A program made the position numbers and the translations under genes. Of a stretch of DNA of 64,000 bases, positions 8,108 to 17,599 are shown one piece after another. The first letter of the stretch is position 1. Every line of letters starts with the position of its first letter. The notes under the pieces are model-generated. The model was not told the origin of the DNA, ran no database searches, and saw only the letters and a list, made by a program, of their open reading frames with translations. The stretch spans positions 2,108,001 to 2,172,000 of the forward strand of contig OZ241871.1 in assembly GCA_965202955.1 (NCBI GenBank), given 5' to 3'. This stretch comes from Bin5 sp034422415 (GTDB taxonomy: Bacteria > Chloroflexota > Anaerolineae > Caldilineales > Caldilineaceae).

Positions 8108-8911
8108 ATGTCACTTACCCAACAGCAGCTGAATCATTTCAATACATTTGGCTTCCTGGTTTTCCGGCAGCTCTTTTCACCCGAAGAGGTACGTGTCATC
8201 AGCCGAGAAGTGGACACCGGCCTCGACGCCTTCCTGCCCGACAACACCGAACACGACCGCATAAACAGACACGGCGACTCCCTCATGGACGCCAACACCC
8301 CCTTCATCACGTCCTTGATCGACGACCCGCGCTTCGCCGACGCCGCCGAGCAGTTGCTCGACAAGGCCGTCATCCCCGTCGCGACCGATGCCAACTACTT
8401 TGTTGGCGATACCGGCTGGCATGTCGACAATCCCAATTTCGATTACGCGGGGATCAGATTCATCTCTTACCTCGAACCGCTCGACGCGAAGAGCGGCGCG
8501 CTGCGCGTCATCCCTGGCTCCCATCGCGAGCCCTTCCACAGCCAGATAAAGAGAGACACCCAGCCCGTCTTCGGCGTGCAGCCCGACAGGTTACCGGCCT
8601 TTGCTTTCAGTTCCCAACCGGGTGATGTGCTCGCATTCAACTATTGGATCTGGCACGCCGCCTTCGGAGGCAGCGATCACCGCCGCATGTTTGGCGCCGT
8701 CTACTATGAAGACCCGCAAGCGCCCGCCGCGATCGCAGGAATTCGGGCGAACTTTTCAGGCATCCACCACAGGCATTCCCAGAGATGGTATGGTGGGCAT
8801 GCCGTCTACTCCAAATACTGGCGCTCGCTGGACAATCCACGCCACCAACGATGGGTCCGCCGCATGGACGAGCTAGGCATCCTGGAGACGCCCGGCTTCG
8901 AAGGCGGCTGA
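8108..8911 (+). CDS. Phytanoyl-CoA dioxygenase (PhyH)-family Fe(II)/2-oxoglutarate oxygenase
   Basis: This 267-aa protein is of usual PhyH length. The iron ligands are visible: the H-x-D motif in TGWHVDNPNFDYAGIRF (near residue 100) and the distal His in NYWIWHAAFGGSDHRRM. The family GALRVIPGSHREPF segment, with the Arg that binds 2-oxoglutarate expected downstream, is present. The N-terminal QLNHFNTFGFLVFRQLF segment is the typical start. It is the first gene before sugar-binding protein 1, so a role in hydroxylating a component of the imported substrate is likely but unproven. Two homologues lie at 17600 and 31849. Confidence 0.88.
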   Translation: MSLTQQQLNHFNTFGFLVFRQLFSPEEVRVISREVDTGLDAFLPDNTEHDRINRHGDSLMDANTPFITSLIDDPRFADAAEQLLDKAVIPVATDANYFVGDTGWHVDNPNFDYAGIRFISYLEPLDAKSGALRVIPGSHREPFHSQIKRDTQPVFGVQPDRLPAFAFSSQPGDVLAFNYWIWHAAFGGSDHRRMFGAVYYEDPQAPAAIAGIRANFSGIHHRHSQRWYGGHAVYSKYWRSLDNPRHQRWVRRMDELGILETPGFEGG

Positions 8912-9081
8912 TCGCGCATCTCGGTTCGACTGCTGAGTTGACCAAAAGGAGGTGATGCCCTGGACCTGACGTGGTCAAGAAACAGAGTTTGGTCGAGGAC
9001 GTTTTTCCATCTTTGGGTGCGAGAAGTTAGGCATGTGTATGTCCCCGGCTCCCACAGCAAGGGACATAGAAAGGATTCGAA

Positions 9082-10566
9082 ATGTCCGGCACCAATGTCA
9101 GCAGACGTCAATTCCTCACAATTGCGATGGCGGCGGGAGGTGGCGCTCTGGCAGCCGCCTGCGTCCCCGCGGCCGCCCCCATGCCCGGCGACGAGGCAGC
9201 ATCCGAGAGCGCGGAAGCCCCCGCCATGGAGGCCCTGGAGCTGAAACTGACCACGCTTGGGGGTGTTGGTTGGCCCGAGGCCATGGAGATTCTGGCCGCA
9301 GAGCACGAGGAGAGAACCGGCAACAAGGTCGTCCTCGATCTGGTCAACTGGCCCCTCTTGGACACCGTGCTACCGGCGCTCGCCGCCGGCGAACCCCCCG
9401 ACGTCTACCACGACCACAGCACCAAGTTCTTCAAGATGTTCTCCGAAAGCACCGTCCTTACCCTTGACCCCTACGTCGAGGCTGCGGACTGGTCACCTGA
9501 CGACCTCAGCCCCATGGACATGCAGGCCCATACCTGGGTCGATGGCTCCATCAAGGGCGTTCCCCTCTGGACTGACCTGTCAACCGGCCACTTTTTCGCC
9601 TACCGCGAGGACTATTTCGACGAGGCCGGCATTCCCCGCCCAACCTCGCACGGCGGCTTTGACTCCTACGCTCACCTCTGGGACGTCGCCCAAAAGCTCA
9701 CCCAGACGGACGCCAGCGGCAACGTTACCCGCTGGGGGTGGTCGAGCGACATCGCTTACCTCGGCTTCCGCATCCTCAACCTTGTGCTCGACCTCGGTGG
9801 ACATTGGTGGGACGAGGGCAAACAGGAGTTCAATCTGACCAGCGACGAAGTGATCGAGGCGCTCGACACCTACCTCGTCGAGCCCATCAGGCTCGGCGCC
9901 GCCTATGACGAGGACCACGCGCCTGAGCAGTCGCGCAATGAGCAGCTGCCCGAAGGCGTCGCCGCCATGTCTTCCAGTACTTTCTCCATCAGAACCGCCG
10001 AAGATTCACACCCCGACGTGGCTGAAGTCATGGCGCACGCAGAAGCGCCCCCTATCAACCCCGACCTGCCTAACGAACAGCGCCACTATGTCGGCTGGGG
10101 CGGCTTTGGCGGCCTCATCCCCGCCGCCATCTCCGCCGATAGGCACCAGGCCGCGTTCGAGCTTGCCGAAGCACAGCTCAAATCTGCCGCAACCACGCAG
10201 GCGATTCACCGCCACATCGGCCCGCCCGGCGCCAGCAAGGAATATGTCAACGACCCCTTCCTCGAAGAACTCAGCGGTGAAACCCGCTACACCGCCGCCA
10301 CCGTCGATATGTACAAGTGGCAGATGGCCCGACCGGGCGCCTTCTTCGGTTGGCAGTGGGGCGAACTGGGGATGGCGAACTGGCTCGGCGGCCCTCGCTG
10401 CTTTGGCGGCATCCTCGATGTCACAGCAGAAGCGGCCCAGGCCCGCTGCGAGCAGACCGGCAGCGTCATTTCCATGAAATTGACCGTCGAGGAGATTGCC
10501 GAGGAGTGGCAGGAGTTCGCCGTGCACGGCTACAAGAATTTCTTCCTCCCCTTTGTCGAAAGTTAG
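9082..10566 (+). CDS. Extracellular solute-binding protein 1, Tat-exported lipoprotein (ABC sugar uptake)
   Basis: This 494-aa family-1 solute-binding protein has a twin-arginine signal, SRRQFLTIAMAAGGG, ending in the lipobox AAAC, so it should be exported folded and lipid-anchored outside the membrane. The mature part shows the usual EERTGNKV and ALAAGEPPDVYHD segments. The C-terminus has two Cys residues (GGPRCFGG and AQARCEQTG) that are also present in the two other binding proteins here, suggesting a shared disulfide. AAAGGATT precedes the ATG. The ligand is unknown. A strong hairpin follows. Confidence 0.9.
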   Translation: MSGTNVSRRQFLTIAMAAGGGALAAACVPAAAPMPGDEAASESAEAPAMEALELKLTTLGGVGWPEAMEILAAEHEERTGNKVVLDLVNWPLLDTVLPALAAGEPPDVYHDHSTKFFKMFSESTVLTLDPYVEAADWSPDDLSPMDMQAHTWVDGSIKGVPLWTDLSTGHFFAYREDYFDEAGIPRPTSHGGFDSYAHLWDVAQKLTQTDASGNVTRWGWSSDIAYLGFRILNLVLDLGGHWWDEGKQEFNLTSDEVIEALDTYLVEPIRLGAAYDEDHAPEQSRNEQLPEGVAAMSSSTFSIRTAEDSHPDVAEVMAHAEAPPINPDLPNEQRHYVGWGGFGGLIPAAISADRHQAAFELAEAQLKSAATTQAIHRHIGPPGASKEYVNDPFLEELSGETRYTAATVDMYKWQMARPGAFFGWQWGELGMANWLGGPRCFGGILDVTAEAAQARCEQTGSVISMKLTVEEIAEEWQEFAVHGYKNFFLPFVES

Positions 10567-10610
10567 AATTCGTGTAGCGCAACCACTCGACATCTGTCAC
10601 CGTTTCCTCT

Positions 10611-10659
10611 TGCAACGCCCTGGGGCCAACGCCCCGTCGACTTGGCCCCAGGCGTTGCA
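10611..10659 (+). terminator. Strong stem-loop between binding protein 1 and the NHL/YIP1 gene
   Basis: TGCAACGCC...TGGGGCCAA pairs with TTGGCCCCA...GGCGTTGCA around a 12-base loop, giving an 18-19 bp stem with one bulge. There is no U run, and the next start codon is only 18 bases further on. It probably stabilises or partly terminates the binding-protein mRNA rather than ending the operon. Confidence 0.65.
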
Positions 10660-10677
10660 GGATCTGATCGCTGGGCA

Positions 10678-12876
10678 ATGACAAGACCTCAAAAGGCGCT
10701 ACTTGCCCTCATCGTCTGTTTTCTTTCATTTGCCGGTGGTCAACGCGTCCTGGCCCAAGGCCCGGTCGACCCGTATCCCAGCTACACCATCGACAGCGCC
10801 GGCCGCCCCATCCCGGTTCCCGCGCCTTACGTTCTCGATCATGTCATCGACGGGCTTGCCCTCGGAATCGGCGAATTCACTCTGCCCAGCGACATCCTCA
10901 TCAATCGCGCCAACGATCACCTGTATGTCGTCGATACCCGCAATGACCGCATCATTGAACTCGACGACCGACAGAGGGTTGTCCGTCTTCTCGGCCCCGA
11001 ACTCGCCCTCGACGGACCGCAGGGCATCTACCTCGACAGCCGCGATAATACCCTCTGGATCGCCGATACCGGCAACGACCGCATCATTCAGATCACCCCG
11101 GCCGGAGATCAGCTACAGGAGTTCGGGCTCCCGCAAAGCGATGTTTTGGCAGAGATAAGGTCCGCCGCCCCCAGCAAAGTCCTGGTCGATAAGCGCGGCT
11201 ACATCTATTACCTTGAAGGCACCGGCGCCGGCATGATCGTCATGGATCAGCAGAACCAGTTTCGCGGCTTCTTTGGCATCAACAAGGTCGCCTTCAGTCT
11301 GCGCTGGCTGTGGGCCCGCTATCTTTCCACCGAGGAGCAGCGGGAGAAAATTTTGCTGGCAAAACCGACCTCCCACTCCGATATGTTTCTGGCAGATGAC
11401 GGTTTCATCTACTCCGCCGTCGCCGGCCAGCTGCAGCGGCAAGTTCAGAAGCTCAGCCCGGTCGGCATAAACCTTTTCGTTGAAAAAAACCTTGAACAGC
11501 AACTCTACCAGCGCAAAATATTTGGCGAGCGCCGCCGCAGCTGGGAGCCTGCCGCTCGTTTTGTCTCCATCACGGTAGACGCCGGCGGCACCGTTACAGC
11601 CGTCGACGCCAGCCGCGCCCGCATCTATCAATACGACCAGGATCGCAATCTCCTGTTTGCTTTTGGCAGACCAGGCGTCGGCCCAACCGAATTCGGCGTC
11701 GCCAGCGAAGTTGACATGGATAGCCGGGGCTTCCTCTATGTCCTCGACACAGGCCGGTCAAGGGTCTCCGTATTGCGTCCCACACCCTTCGCCCGTCTCG
11801 TCCACCAGGCCAGCGTCCTGCAGGGCGACGGACGTTACGGCGAGGCCGCGGCCGTCTGGAAACGGGTCTTGGGCCTCGCCTCAGGTTATGAATTGGCCCA
11901 CAGCGGCCTCGGCAAAGCGGCCTACCACCAGGAACGTTGGCGAGAATCGATGCGCGAGTACGCGCTCGCACGCAATCAATTGGGCTATTCCCTGGCTTTG
12001 CTCGAGTATCGGCAGGAGGTGTTGCGCCGCAACATGGGCTGGATGGTCGGCGGGTTTCTCGCGCTCATGGTCGGCATCCTCGCCTGGCCTACCCTGTCAC
12101 GGCTCAGTCGGAGAGTGAAACCGTCGTTCCGTCCCTTCGTCCGTTCACCCGCCCGGCCAATCGACCACACGCCTCTTGGATCATCGCCTGAGCGCTCCCC
12201 AGCCCGACTGGTGTTGGGCATCCTGGTACGGCCTATAGAGACCTTTGACGCGCTGAAGAACGGTCACTCCCTGTGGCCGGCCCTCCTGATCGTGGGTCTG
12301 GCAGCGCTCGTCCGTCTAGCCAGCCTGGCAGTCATGCCCTTCCACATGCGGGCCACCCCCGTAGTCGGCTCCATCTTCGACTGGGCGCGCCTTTATCGAC
12401 CTGTCGCCGCCAGCCTACTGCCCGAACTGCACTGGGAAGAGGCCAGCATTCTTGTTGAAATGCTCCGCATCATTCTGCCCTGGCTCCTCTGGACCTTGGC
12501 CAACTACGGCGTGTCCGCACTTTTCGACGGCGAGGGAACCCTGCGCGGCGTCGTCCGCACTACCGCCTACTGCCTCGTGCCCTATATTGTTTTTGCCCTG
12601 CCTATCTCGCTCGTCGGCTACGTCCTCACCGCCCGCGAGCGGGGTTTCTACGAGTCGCTGTGGAGTGTCGTCTTCTATTGGATTCTACTCCTCCTGGTCA
12701 TACAGCTCAGCACCGTTCACAACTATTCCGGAGGCAGAACCGTTCGTGTGGGAGCGCTGGCCGTATTCGGCATGGCCGTGCTTGGCGGATTCATCGGGTT
12801 GGTAGTGCTGCTCGGTCGCGCAGTTGCCAGCGTCGGATGGGAGATCGGCTATGAGCTCTTGCGAATCATCCTTTAG
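10678..12876 (+). CDS. NHL-repeat / TPR / YIP1-type membrane protein
   Basis: This 732-aa protein begins with a signal sequence (LLALIVCFLSFAGGQRVLAQ). An NHL-like beta-propeller then spans about residues 40-390, with recurrent LYVVDTRNDRIIEL, LWIADTGNDRIIQI and LYVLDTGRSRVSVL blades. A short TPR-like helical stretch (about 400-460, YGEAAAVWKRVLGLA) follows. The C-terminal YIP1-like domain has several membrane spans, including an FDGEGTLRGVVRTTAYCLVPYI segment. A close homologue at 38373 occupies the same position in the second transport locus. The architecture suggests an exported sensor or scaffold tied to the transporter. The function is unknown. Confidence 0.8.
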   Translation: MTRPQKALLALIVCFLSFAGGQRVLAQGPVDPYPSYTIDSAGRPIPVPAPYVLDHVIDGLALGIGEFTLPSDILINRANDHLYVVDTRNDRIIELDDRQRVVRLLGPELALDGPQGIYLDSRDNTLWIADTGNDRIIQITPAGDQLQEFGLPQSDVLAEIRSAAPSKVLVDKRGYIYYLEGTGAGMIVMDQQNQFRGFFGINKVAFSLRWLWARYLSTEEQREKILLAKPTSHSDMFLADDGFIYSAVAGQLQRQVQKLSPVGINLFVEKNLEQQLYQRKIFGERRRSWEPAARFVSITVDAGGTVTAVDASRARIYQYDQDRNLLFAFGRPGVGPTEFGVASEVDMDSRGFLYVLDTGRSRVSVLRPTPFARLVHQASVLQGDGRYGEAAAVWKRVLGLASGYELAHSGLGKAAYHQERWRESMREYALARNQLGYSLALLEYRQEVLRRNMGWMVGGFLALMVGILAWPTLSRLSRRVKPSFRPFVRSPARPIDHTPLGSSPERSPARLVLGILVRPIETFDALKNGHSLWPALLIVGLAALVRLASLAVMPFHMRATPVVGSIFDWARLYRPVAASLLPELHWEEASILVEMLRIILPWLLWTLANYGVSALFDGEGTLRGVVRTTAYCLVPYIVFALPISLVGYVLTARERGFYESLWSVVFYWILLLLVIQLSTVHNYSGGRTVRVGALAVFGMAVLGGFIGLVVLLGRAVASVGWEIGYELLRIIL

Positions 12877-15178
12877 TCTCTTCTCGGCCCTGCGCATTGC
12901 CTGTTGCCTGCTGCGCAGCACCGGCCGGGCTCTGTCACCCATCCGCTCCGGCCTGGTTCTCCTCCTGCTTCTGGTCGTAACTTTTCCCGTAGCCGCCCAG
13001 GACGAGGAACCGCCGCTCAAGGAGGCCCGCTCGATCGTCGATCACGTCCCTGCCGGCTACAGCCTCATGGCGCAAAGTGAGTTTCTCGAGCTTTACCTGC
13101 ACCCCCAATCCGCCCACATTGCCATACGCGACCTGCGCGCGGACCACGTCTGGTTGAGCAACCCCGCATTGCCCCACCCCGAAAACGTCCCTGATAGTCT
13201 GCGCACACCATTTGAATCGATCTTCTTTGCCTTCTTTACCAAGGAACTTTCTACGCAGATGCGTCGTGAAGTCAGCCTCGCCCACGTCCCCCGACCGCGG
13301 ATTGAGCCGTCTTCTCTTGGTGCAACCGTCCACTACGATATGGAGACGCTCGGCTTTTCAGTCACCCTGCGCTATGAACTGGGCCCCGACCATCTCGACG
13401 TCACTGTTGACGAGGCCGGCCTCGAGGAATCACCCGATCACCTCCTGGTCGCCATCGACATCCTGCCCTACCTCGGCGCGACGCCCAATGGCATGGACAA
13501 CCCGGGCTACTTCCTTCTTCCCGACGGCCCCGGCGCGCTTGTCTACCTCGACCGCCAGCAGCCCAGCTACCGCAAACGCTTCAGCGCGGCAAGCTATGGC
13601 CCCGATCGTTACTCTTTTGCCCGTCCATCCCAGCAGCGCACACCCCTGCCCGCCTTTGGCATTGTCCAACCCCCTCCCGCAGCCGGGGCATCGCAGGCCG
13701 CGGTGCTCGGTCTGATCACCACCGGCGCCGGCGATTCTTCCTTGGAGGCGACTATCGGCACAGAGCCGCTCTCCTTCAATACAGCCAATCCCCGCTTCAT
13801 CTATCGCCGCCTTTATGAGTCCCCCATTAGCGAGGGTGAATTCAAAGGGCAGTTCGAATCAAAGGGAGCAGGCGGCGACCGCTCCGTCCGTTATTTCTTC
13901 CTGGCCGGCGAACAGGCCGACTGGCTCGGCATGGCCCACAGACTGCGCCGGTATCTCAGCGAAGATCGCGGCGTCCCCCGTCTGCACTCCTCTTCCAGCG
14001 CGACGCAAGCCGACCGCCAACCCGCCGCGGCCGCTCTCCGTCTCCGCCTCGTGATGGGCGCCACCAAGCCGGGCCTGCTCTGGCGCAACTTCGTCACAGC
14101 TACATCCTTTGCCGAGGCAGCCGAGATAACGGCCCTCTATCACGCCGCCGGCATGACCAACCTTGACGTTGTCCTCGTCGGCTGGCAGAAAAACGGCTAC
14201 GAGGGCAGTCTGCCGGTCCGCTGGCCGCCAGACCGCCGGCTGGGCGGCGAACGCGGACTGGCAAGCCTGGTCGAGGAATTTCATGCCCTCGGCGTTCGAC
14301 TCTTCCTCGAAGATGACTACACCCTGGGCCTGCTTCGCAGTCGCGGCTTCTTTCCCGTTACCGACGTGATGATCCAGCCCAACCTGCTTCCTATCAGCGA
14401 CATGGTGCCATCGTCCCTCTTCGATGTTGTGCCGCCCTTCTTGCGACGGGGTCTCTTCTTCCTCAATGCCGACTTCGCCAGCGATCGCTATCTTGCGCCG
14501 GATCTTTCCCGCATGGCCGAACTCGATGTCGACGGTTTGGAGTTGCGCTGGGCCGGCGAGCTGGTCCTGAAAGACGCCAACCCCTGGCGCGGCCTGGATC
14601 GCAACCAGGTCCCGGCCGCTTGGCGCACTCTGCTGCAAACGGTCGTCGATGCCACCGGCTCCGTCGCCGTCCAGGGCGGCAATGACTATGTCCTCGGCAT
14701 AGCCGATACCGTCACCCATTTCCCCCTCGACCGCAGCAACTATGTCTATTTTGATGAGACGGTCCCCTTCTATCCCATCGCAACGCATGGCCTGGTGCGC
14801 CTGTACGGCAAAGCGACCAACCTCGACAGAGACCCTGAAAGAGATTTCCTGCGACGCCTCGGATACGGCCTTTTGCCCGTCTATGAACTGACCTACCGGC
14901 AGCCCATTGTCCTCGCCAGGACGACCTACTCCGAGCTCTACAGCTCCCACTACCTGGACTGGGTTGAGCGCGCCGCTGCCGAGTATGAGGTCGCAATTGG
15001 TCAATTGGGGCATACCGTCGATCAGTTCATTGTCGATTACAGCCAGCTTGCCCCGCAGGTCTTTGAAACCCGTTATGAGGACGGCACACGCGTCATCGTC
15101 AACTTCGGCGAGAAAACCTACGTGGACGCCGGCCTGCGCGTACCGGGACTGGGCTATGCCGTTCTGCGGCGCGACTGA
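12851..15178 (+). CDS. DUF5696-type secreted protein
   Basis: This 775-aa protein overlaps the preceding NHL/YIP1 gene by 26 bases. It has a signal peptide ending near FPVAAQDEEPP and then a large beta-rich region with a segment PYLGATPNGMDNPGYFLLPDG. A likely TIM-barrel half follows (LDVVLVGWQKNGYEGSL; VDGLELRWAGELVL; YVLGIADTVTHFPL). The combination matches what I recall as DUF5696, usually found next to YIP1 and sugar-transport genes in Paenibacillus and Chloroflexota. The barrel-like part suggests a glycan-active surface protein, but no catalytic pair can be assigned. Confidence 0.75.
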   Translation: MSSCESSFSLFSALRIACCLLRSTGRALSPIRSGLVLLLLLVVTFPVAAQDEEPPLKEARSIVDHVPAGYSLMAQSEFLELYLHPQSAHIAIRDLRADHVWLSNPALPHPENVPDSLRTPFESIFFAFFTKELSTQMRREVSLAHVPRPRIEPSSLGATVHYDMETLGFSVTLRYELGPDHLDVTVDEAGLEESPDHLLVAIDILPYLGATPNGMDNPGYFLLPDGPGALVYLDRQQPSYRKRFSAASYGPDRYSFARPSQQRTPLPAFGIVQPPPAAGASQAAVLGLITTGAGDSSLEATIGTEPLSFNTANPRFIYRRLYESPISEGEFKGQFESKGAGGDRSVRYFFLAGEQADWLGMAHRLRRYLSEDRGVPRLHSSSSATQADRQPAAAALRLRLVMGATKPGLLWRNFVTATSFAEAAEITALYHAAGMTNLDVVLVGWQKNGYEGSLPVRWPPDRRLGGERGLASLVEEFHALGVRLFLEDDYTLGLLRSRGFFPVTDVMIQPNLLPISDMVPSSLFDVVPPFLRRGLFFLNADFASDRYLAPDLSRMAELDVDGLELRWAGELVLKDANPWRGLDRNQVPAAWRTLLQTVVDATGSVAVQGGNDYVLGIADTVTHFPLDRSNYVYFDETVPFYPIATHGLVRLYGKATNLDRDPERDFLRRLGYGLLPVYELTYRQPIVLARTTYSELYSSHYLDWVERAAAEYEVAIGQLGHTVDQFIVDYSQLAPQVFETRYEDGTRVIVNFGEKTYVDAGLRVPGLGYAVLRRD

Positions 15179-15309
15179 ACGGCGCCGCCGCCGGCTTTTC
15201 ATGCCTTCTGCCAGAGGCGCGAACCTGAAAGAGCCGCCGTTCCCTCGCTAACTTCTGAAGACTTGGCTCAGCCTTTACTTACCGCAATACGACAGAACAG
15301 AGGAGCGCA

Positions 15310-17586
15310 ATGTACGGGCAGAAAATCAGTATGGTCTGCGGGGATCAGTACCTCGACCAACCGGAAAGGCTCTACCGGCGCATCCGAGAACTGCGCGGCG
15401 GCCCCTTCCACCTTGTGCAGCTATACATCTGGAATGCCAAATATATGGTCGACCACCCGCGCGTCGTCGAGGTCGTCGAGCGCGCAGTCCAGGTGGCGCA
15501 CGACTGTGGCCTGCGCGCCGGTCTGATGATCGCCGGCAATGCTCTCGCCGAACTCTGGCATCCCTTCCTCCTGCAGCACCCCGAAGCCTTCGAGCAGGCG
15601 GTCATTCCACTGCGCACCGTCGTCAACGCCGGCCGCATCGAAACGGTCGCGCCCAGGGTCTCCGCCTTCCCCCAAATGGCCATCAAGAATCAGTGGCTCA
15701 CCTGGCCCGTCTACGCGGGCGTCCTTGGCGCTTACGCGCAGACTAGCGAAGGCGCATGGAACAGAGTTGCGCTCAACGACGTCGCGGCCGAATTCCAGGC
15801 CTTCCACGACTCGGAACTGGAGGATCTCGCGTCAAAAGGTTTCGCGCATGGAAATCTGCCCCCTGCGCAACGGCGCGTCCGGGCCGGCGTCGATCTTGCG
15901 GACGGCACAGAGGTGCTGGTTTACGTCGCGTGGGAACACCGGGGCGCCTGCGACATCTCCCATCCCGCCATGATCGAACAGCTGCGCAAGACCCTGACCG
16001 CCTTCCGCCACATTCCCCTCGATGGCATCGCCTGGGACGAACCGATAAAGATGGCCTGGAATGAGGGATATGCCCTGGGCGCCTGCTTCCTCGACCGCTA
16101 CCGCCAAACCTACGGACGCGACCTTCTCGACGAGTTGCCGCTTCTCGATGAGGACGACCCTCACGGACGCCACGTCGTTGTCCGTCTGGACCACGGACGC
16201 ATGATCGGTCAGGTCGTCCAGCAGCTGATCGACACTCTGTGCGCCACCGGGCGGGAGCTGTGGGGCCGTGACGTCGCTATTGGCAACCACTGCACTTTCC
16301 AGGGCGAGATCGCCGCCACAGACCTGCGCGCCAACGGCGCCGACTACTACGCCCTCCACCACAACATGTCGGCAGCATATGTCGACGCCCACTGGCTGGA
16401 CATCTACGGCGGCTCCCTACGCTCGGGCTCCCGCTCACCCTACTATACCGATGTCCTGGCCGCCTCCCTGCGAAAGTACCATCCCTCAGGCCGCTGCTAC
16501 TCGATGTCGTGGGGCGTTGGCGCGCCGTCCGAGCCGACTGCCTTCTACACACGGGTAATGGCCATGTTCCGCGTAAACTGGAACTGCTACGGCTACGGCG
16601 ATGAGAGCGGACCCACCCCCCACCTCTTCCCCGACGATCCGGCCTGGCCGGTGGCCCAGGAGTGCGCCCGCCTAATCGAAGCCTGCGACCGCGCGCTCGG
16701 CGCCCTCGAACGGCGGCCATCCCTCGCCGTCTGGCATGGCGTTGAGGGCATGCTGGCCGCGCGCCATTGGACCAACCACATGGCCAAGGCTGCCTACCTC
16801 AACCTCAGCCTGGCCTTCGTCGACAACAACATTCCGTTTGACTTCATCCCCACCGCCGCGATCGAAAACGCAATCGTCTCCGAAGGTTGCCTTAAGACGA
16901 ATGACGATAGATACAGCGCGCTCCTGGTTCCCTACGCCGCAACCATGACCCCGCGCATGTGGCAGCGGCTGCACGCGGCCCTTGCTGCCGGCGTCCGCGT
17001 CCTGTTTCTGGGCCCGCCGCCCACCCATCTTAGCGACGGCTCGCCGATCTTATCCGATTTCTGCACCCTGATTGGGGCCGACGTCCAGGGGGAGGCAGCC
17101 TACTGGCAGGCCTTCGAGCGCCGCTATGGACAGCTCGATTGGACGGCGAGGGAGCCGTATGACTTTGCGCCGCTGCCTGCAGTTGAAACTGAACGGTATC
17201 TTTATGACCGCGAAGGCCAGCCGATTGGCATGACGGGAAACCGCCCAAACTGCATCTACATCCCGGCATGTGACCCCGGCGAGTCACTTTTGGACGTTTT
17301 GCAGGCAGATTGGAAGCGGGGAAAGGTGGAGAACGCCGATGCGTCAATGTTGTGGCAGCTCTACGAAGGAGGAGACGAACAGGCCCTCGTCCTCTGCGCG
17401 CGACAGGACCAAAGGCTGAGAGGAGATTTGAAATTCGCCGGGCACAGCATAACCATCTCGGGCGCGGCCGGCTTCGCCATGATCTTTCTGGACAGCCAGC
17501 GTACGGCACGCGCCGTCACAGACGCCGCCTGTTCGATCGAAGTGGACGGAAAGCCGGTCACCGTCGAACGGTTTTTGTCCGCATGA
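15310..17586 (+). CDS. Putative glycoside-hydrolase-like protein (unassigned family)
   Basis: This 758-aa protein has no signal peptide, so it is probably cytoplasmic. The first ~450 residues look like a TIM barrel: CGDQYLDQPERLYRRIREL at the start, VYVAWEHRGACDISHPAM, DGIAWDEPIKMAWNEG (Glu near residue 243, a candidate acid/base), and AIGNHCTFQG. Residues ~540-620 resemble the glutamine-amidotransferase-like trimerisation domain of GH42-type enzymes (LLVPYAATMTPRMWQRL, AGVRVLFLGPPPTHLSDGSPI). A short beta domain ends it. The first two-thirds of the fusion protein at 18597 is a close paralogue. Substrate and family are unknown. Confidence 0.65.
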   Translation: MYGQKISMVCGDQYLDQPERLYRRIRELRGGPFHLVQLYIWNAKYMVDHPRVVEVVERAVQVAHDCGLRAGLMIAGNALAELWHPFLLQHPEAFEQAVIPLRTVVNAGRIETVAPRVSAFPQMAIKNQWLTWPVYAGVLGAYAQTSEGAWNRVALNDVAAEFQAFHDSELEDLASKGFAHGNLPPAQRRVRAGVDLADGTEVLVYVAWEHRGACDISHPAMIEQLRKTLTAFRHIPLDGIAWDEPIKMAWNEGYALGACFLDRYRQTYGRDLLDELPLLDEDDPHGRHVVVRLDHGRMIGQVVQQLIDTLCATGRELWGRDVAIGNHCTFQGEIAATDLRANGADYYALHHNMSAAYVDAHWLDIYGGSLRSGSRSPYYTDVLAASLRKYHPSGRCYSMSWGVGAPSEPTAFYTRVMAMFRVNWNCYGYGDESGPTPHLFPDDPAWPVAQECARLIEACDRALGALERRPSLAVWHGVEGMLAARHWTNHMAKAAYLNLSLAFVDNNIPFDFIPTAAIENAIVSEGCLKTNDDRYSALLVPYAATMTPRMWQRLHAALAAGVRVLFLGPPPTHLSDGSPILSDFCTLIGADVQGEAAYWQAFERRYGQLDWTAREPYDFAPLPAVETERYLYDREGQPIGMTGNRPNCIYIPACDPGESLLDVLQADWKRGKVENADASMLWQLYEGGDEQALVLCARQDQRLRGDLKFAGHSITISGAAGFAMIFLDSQRTARAVTDAACSIEVDGKPVTVERFLSA

Positions 17587-17599
17587 CCCGCAGGCCGGC

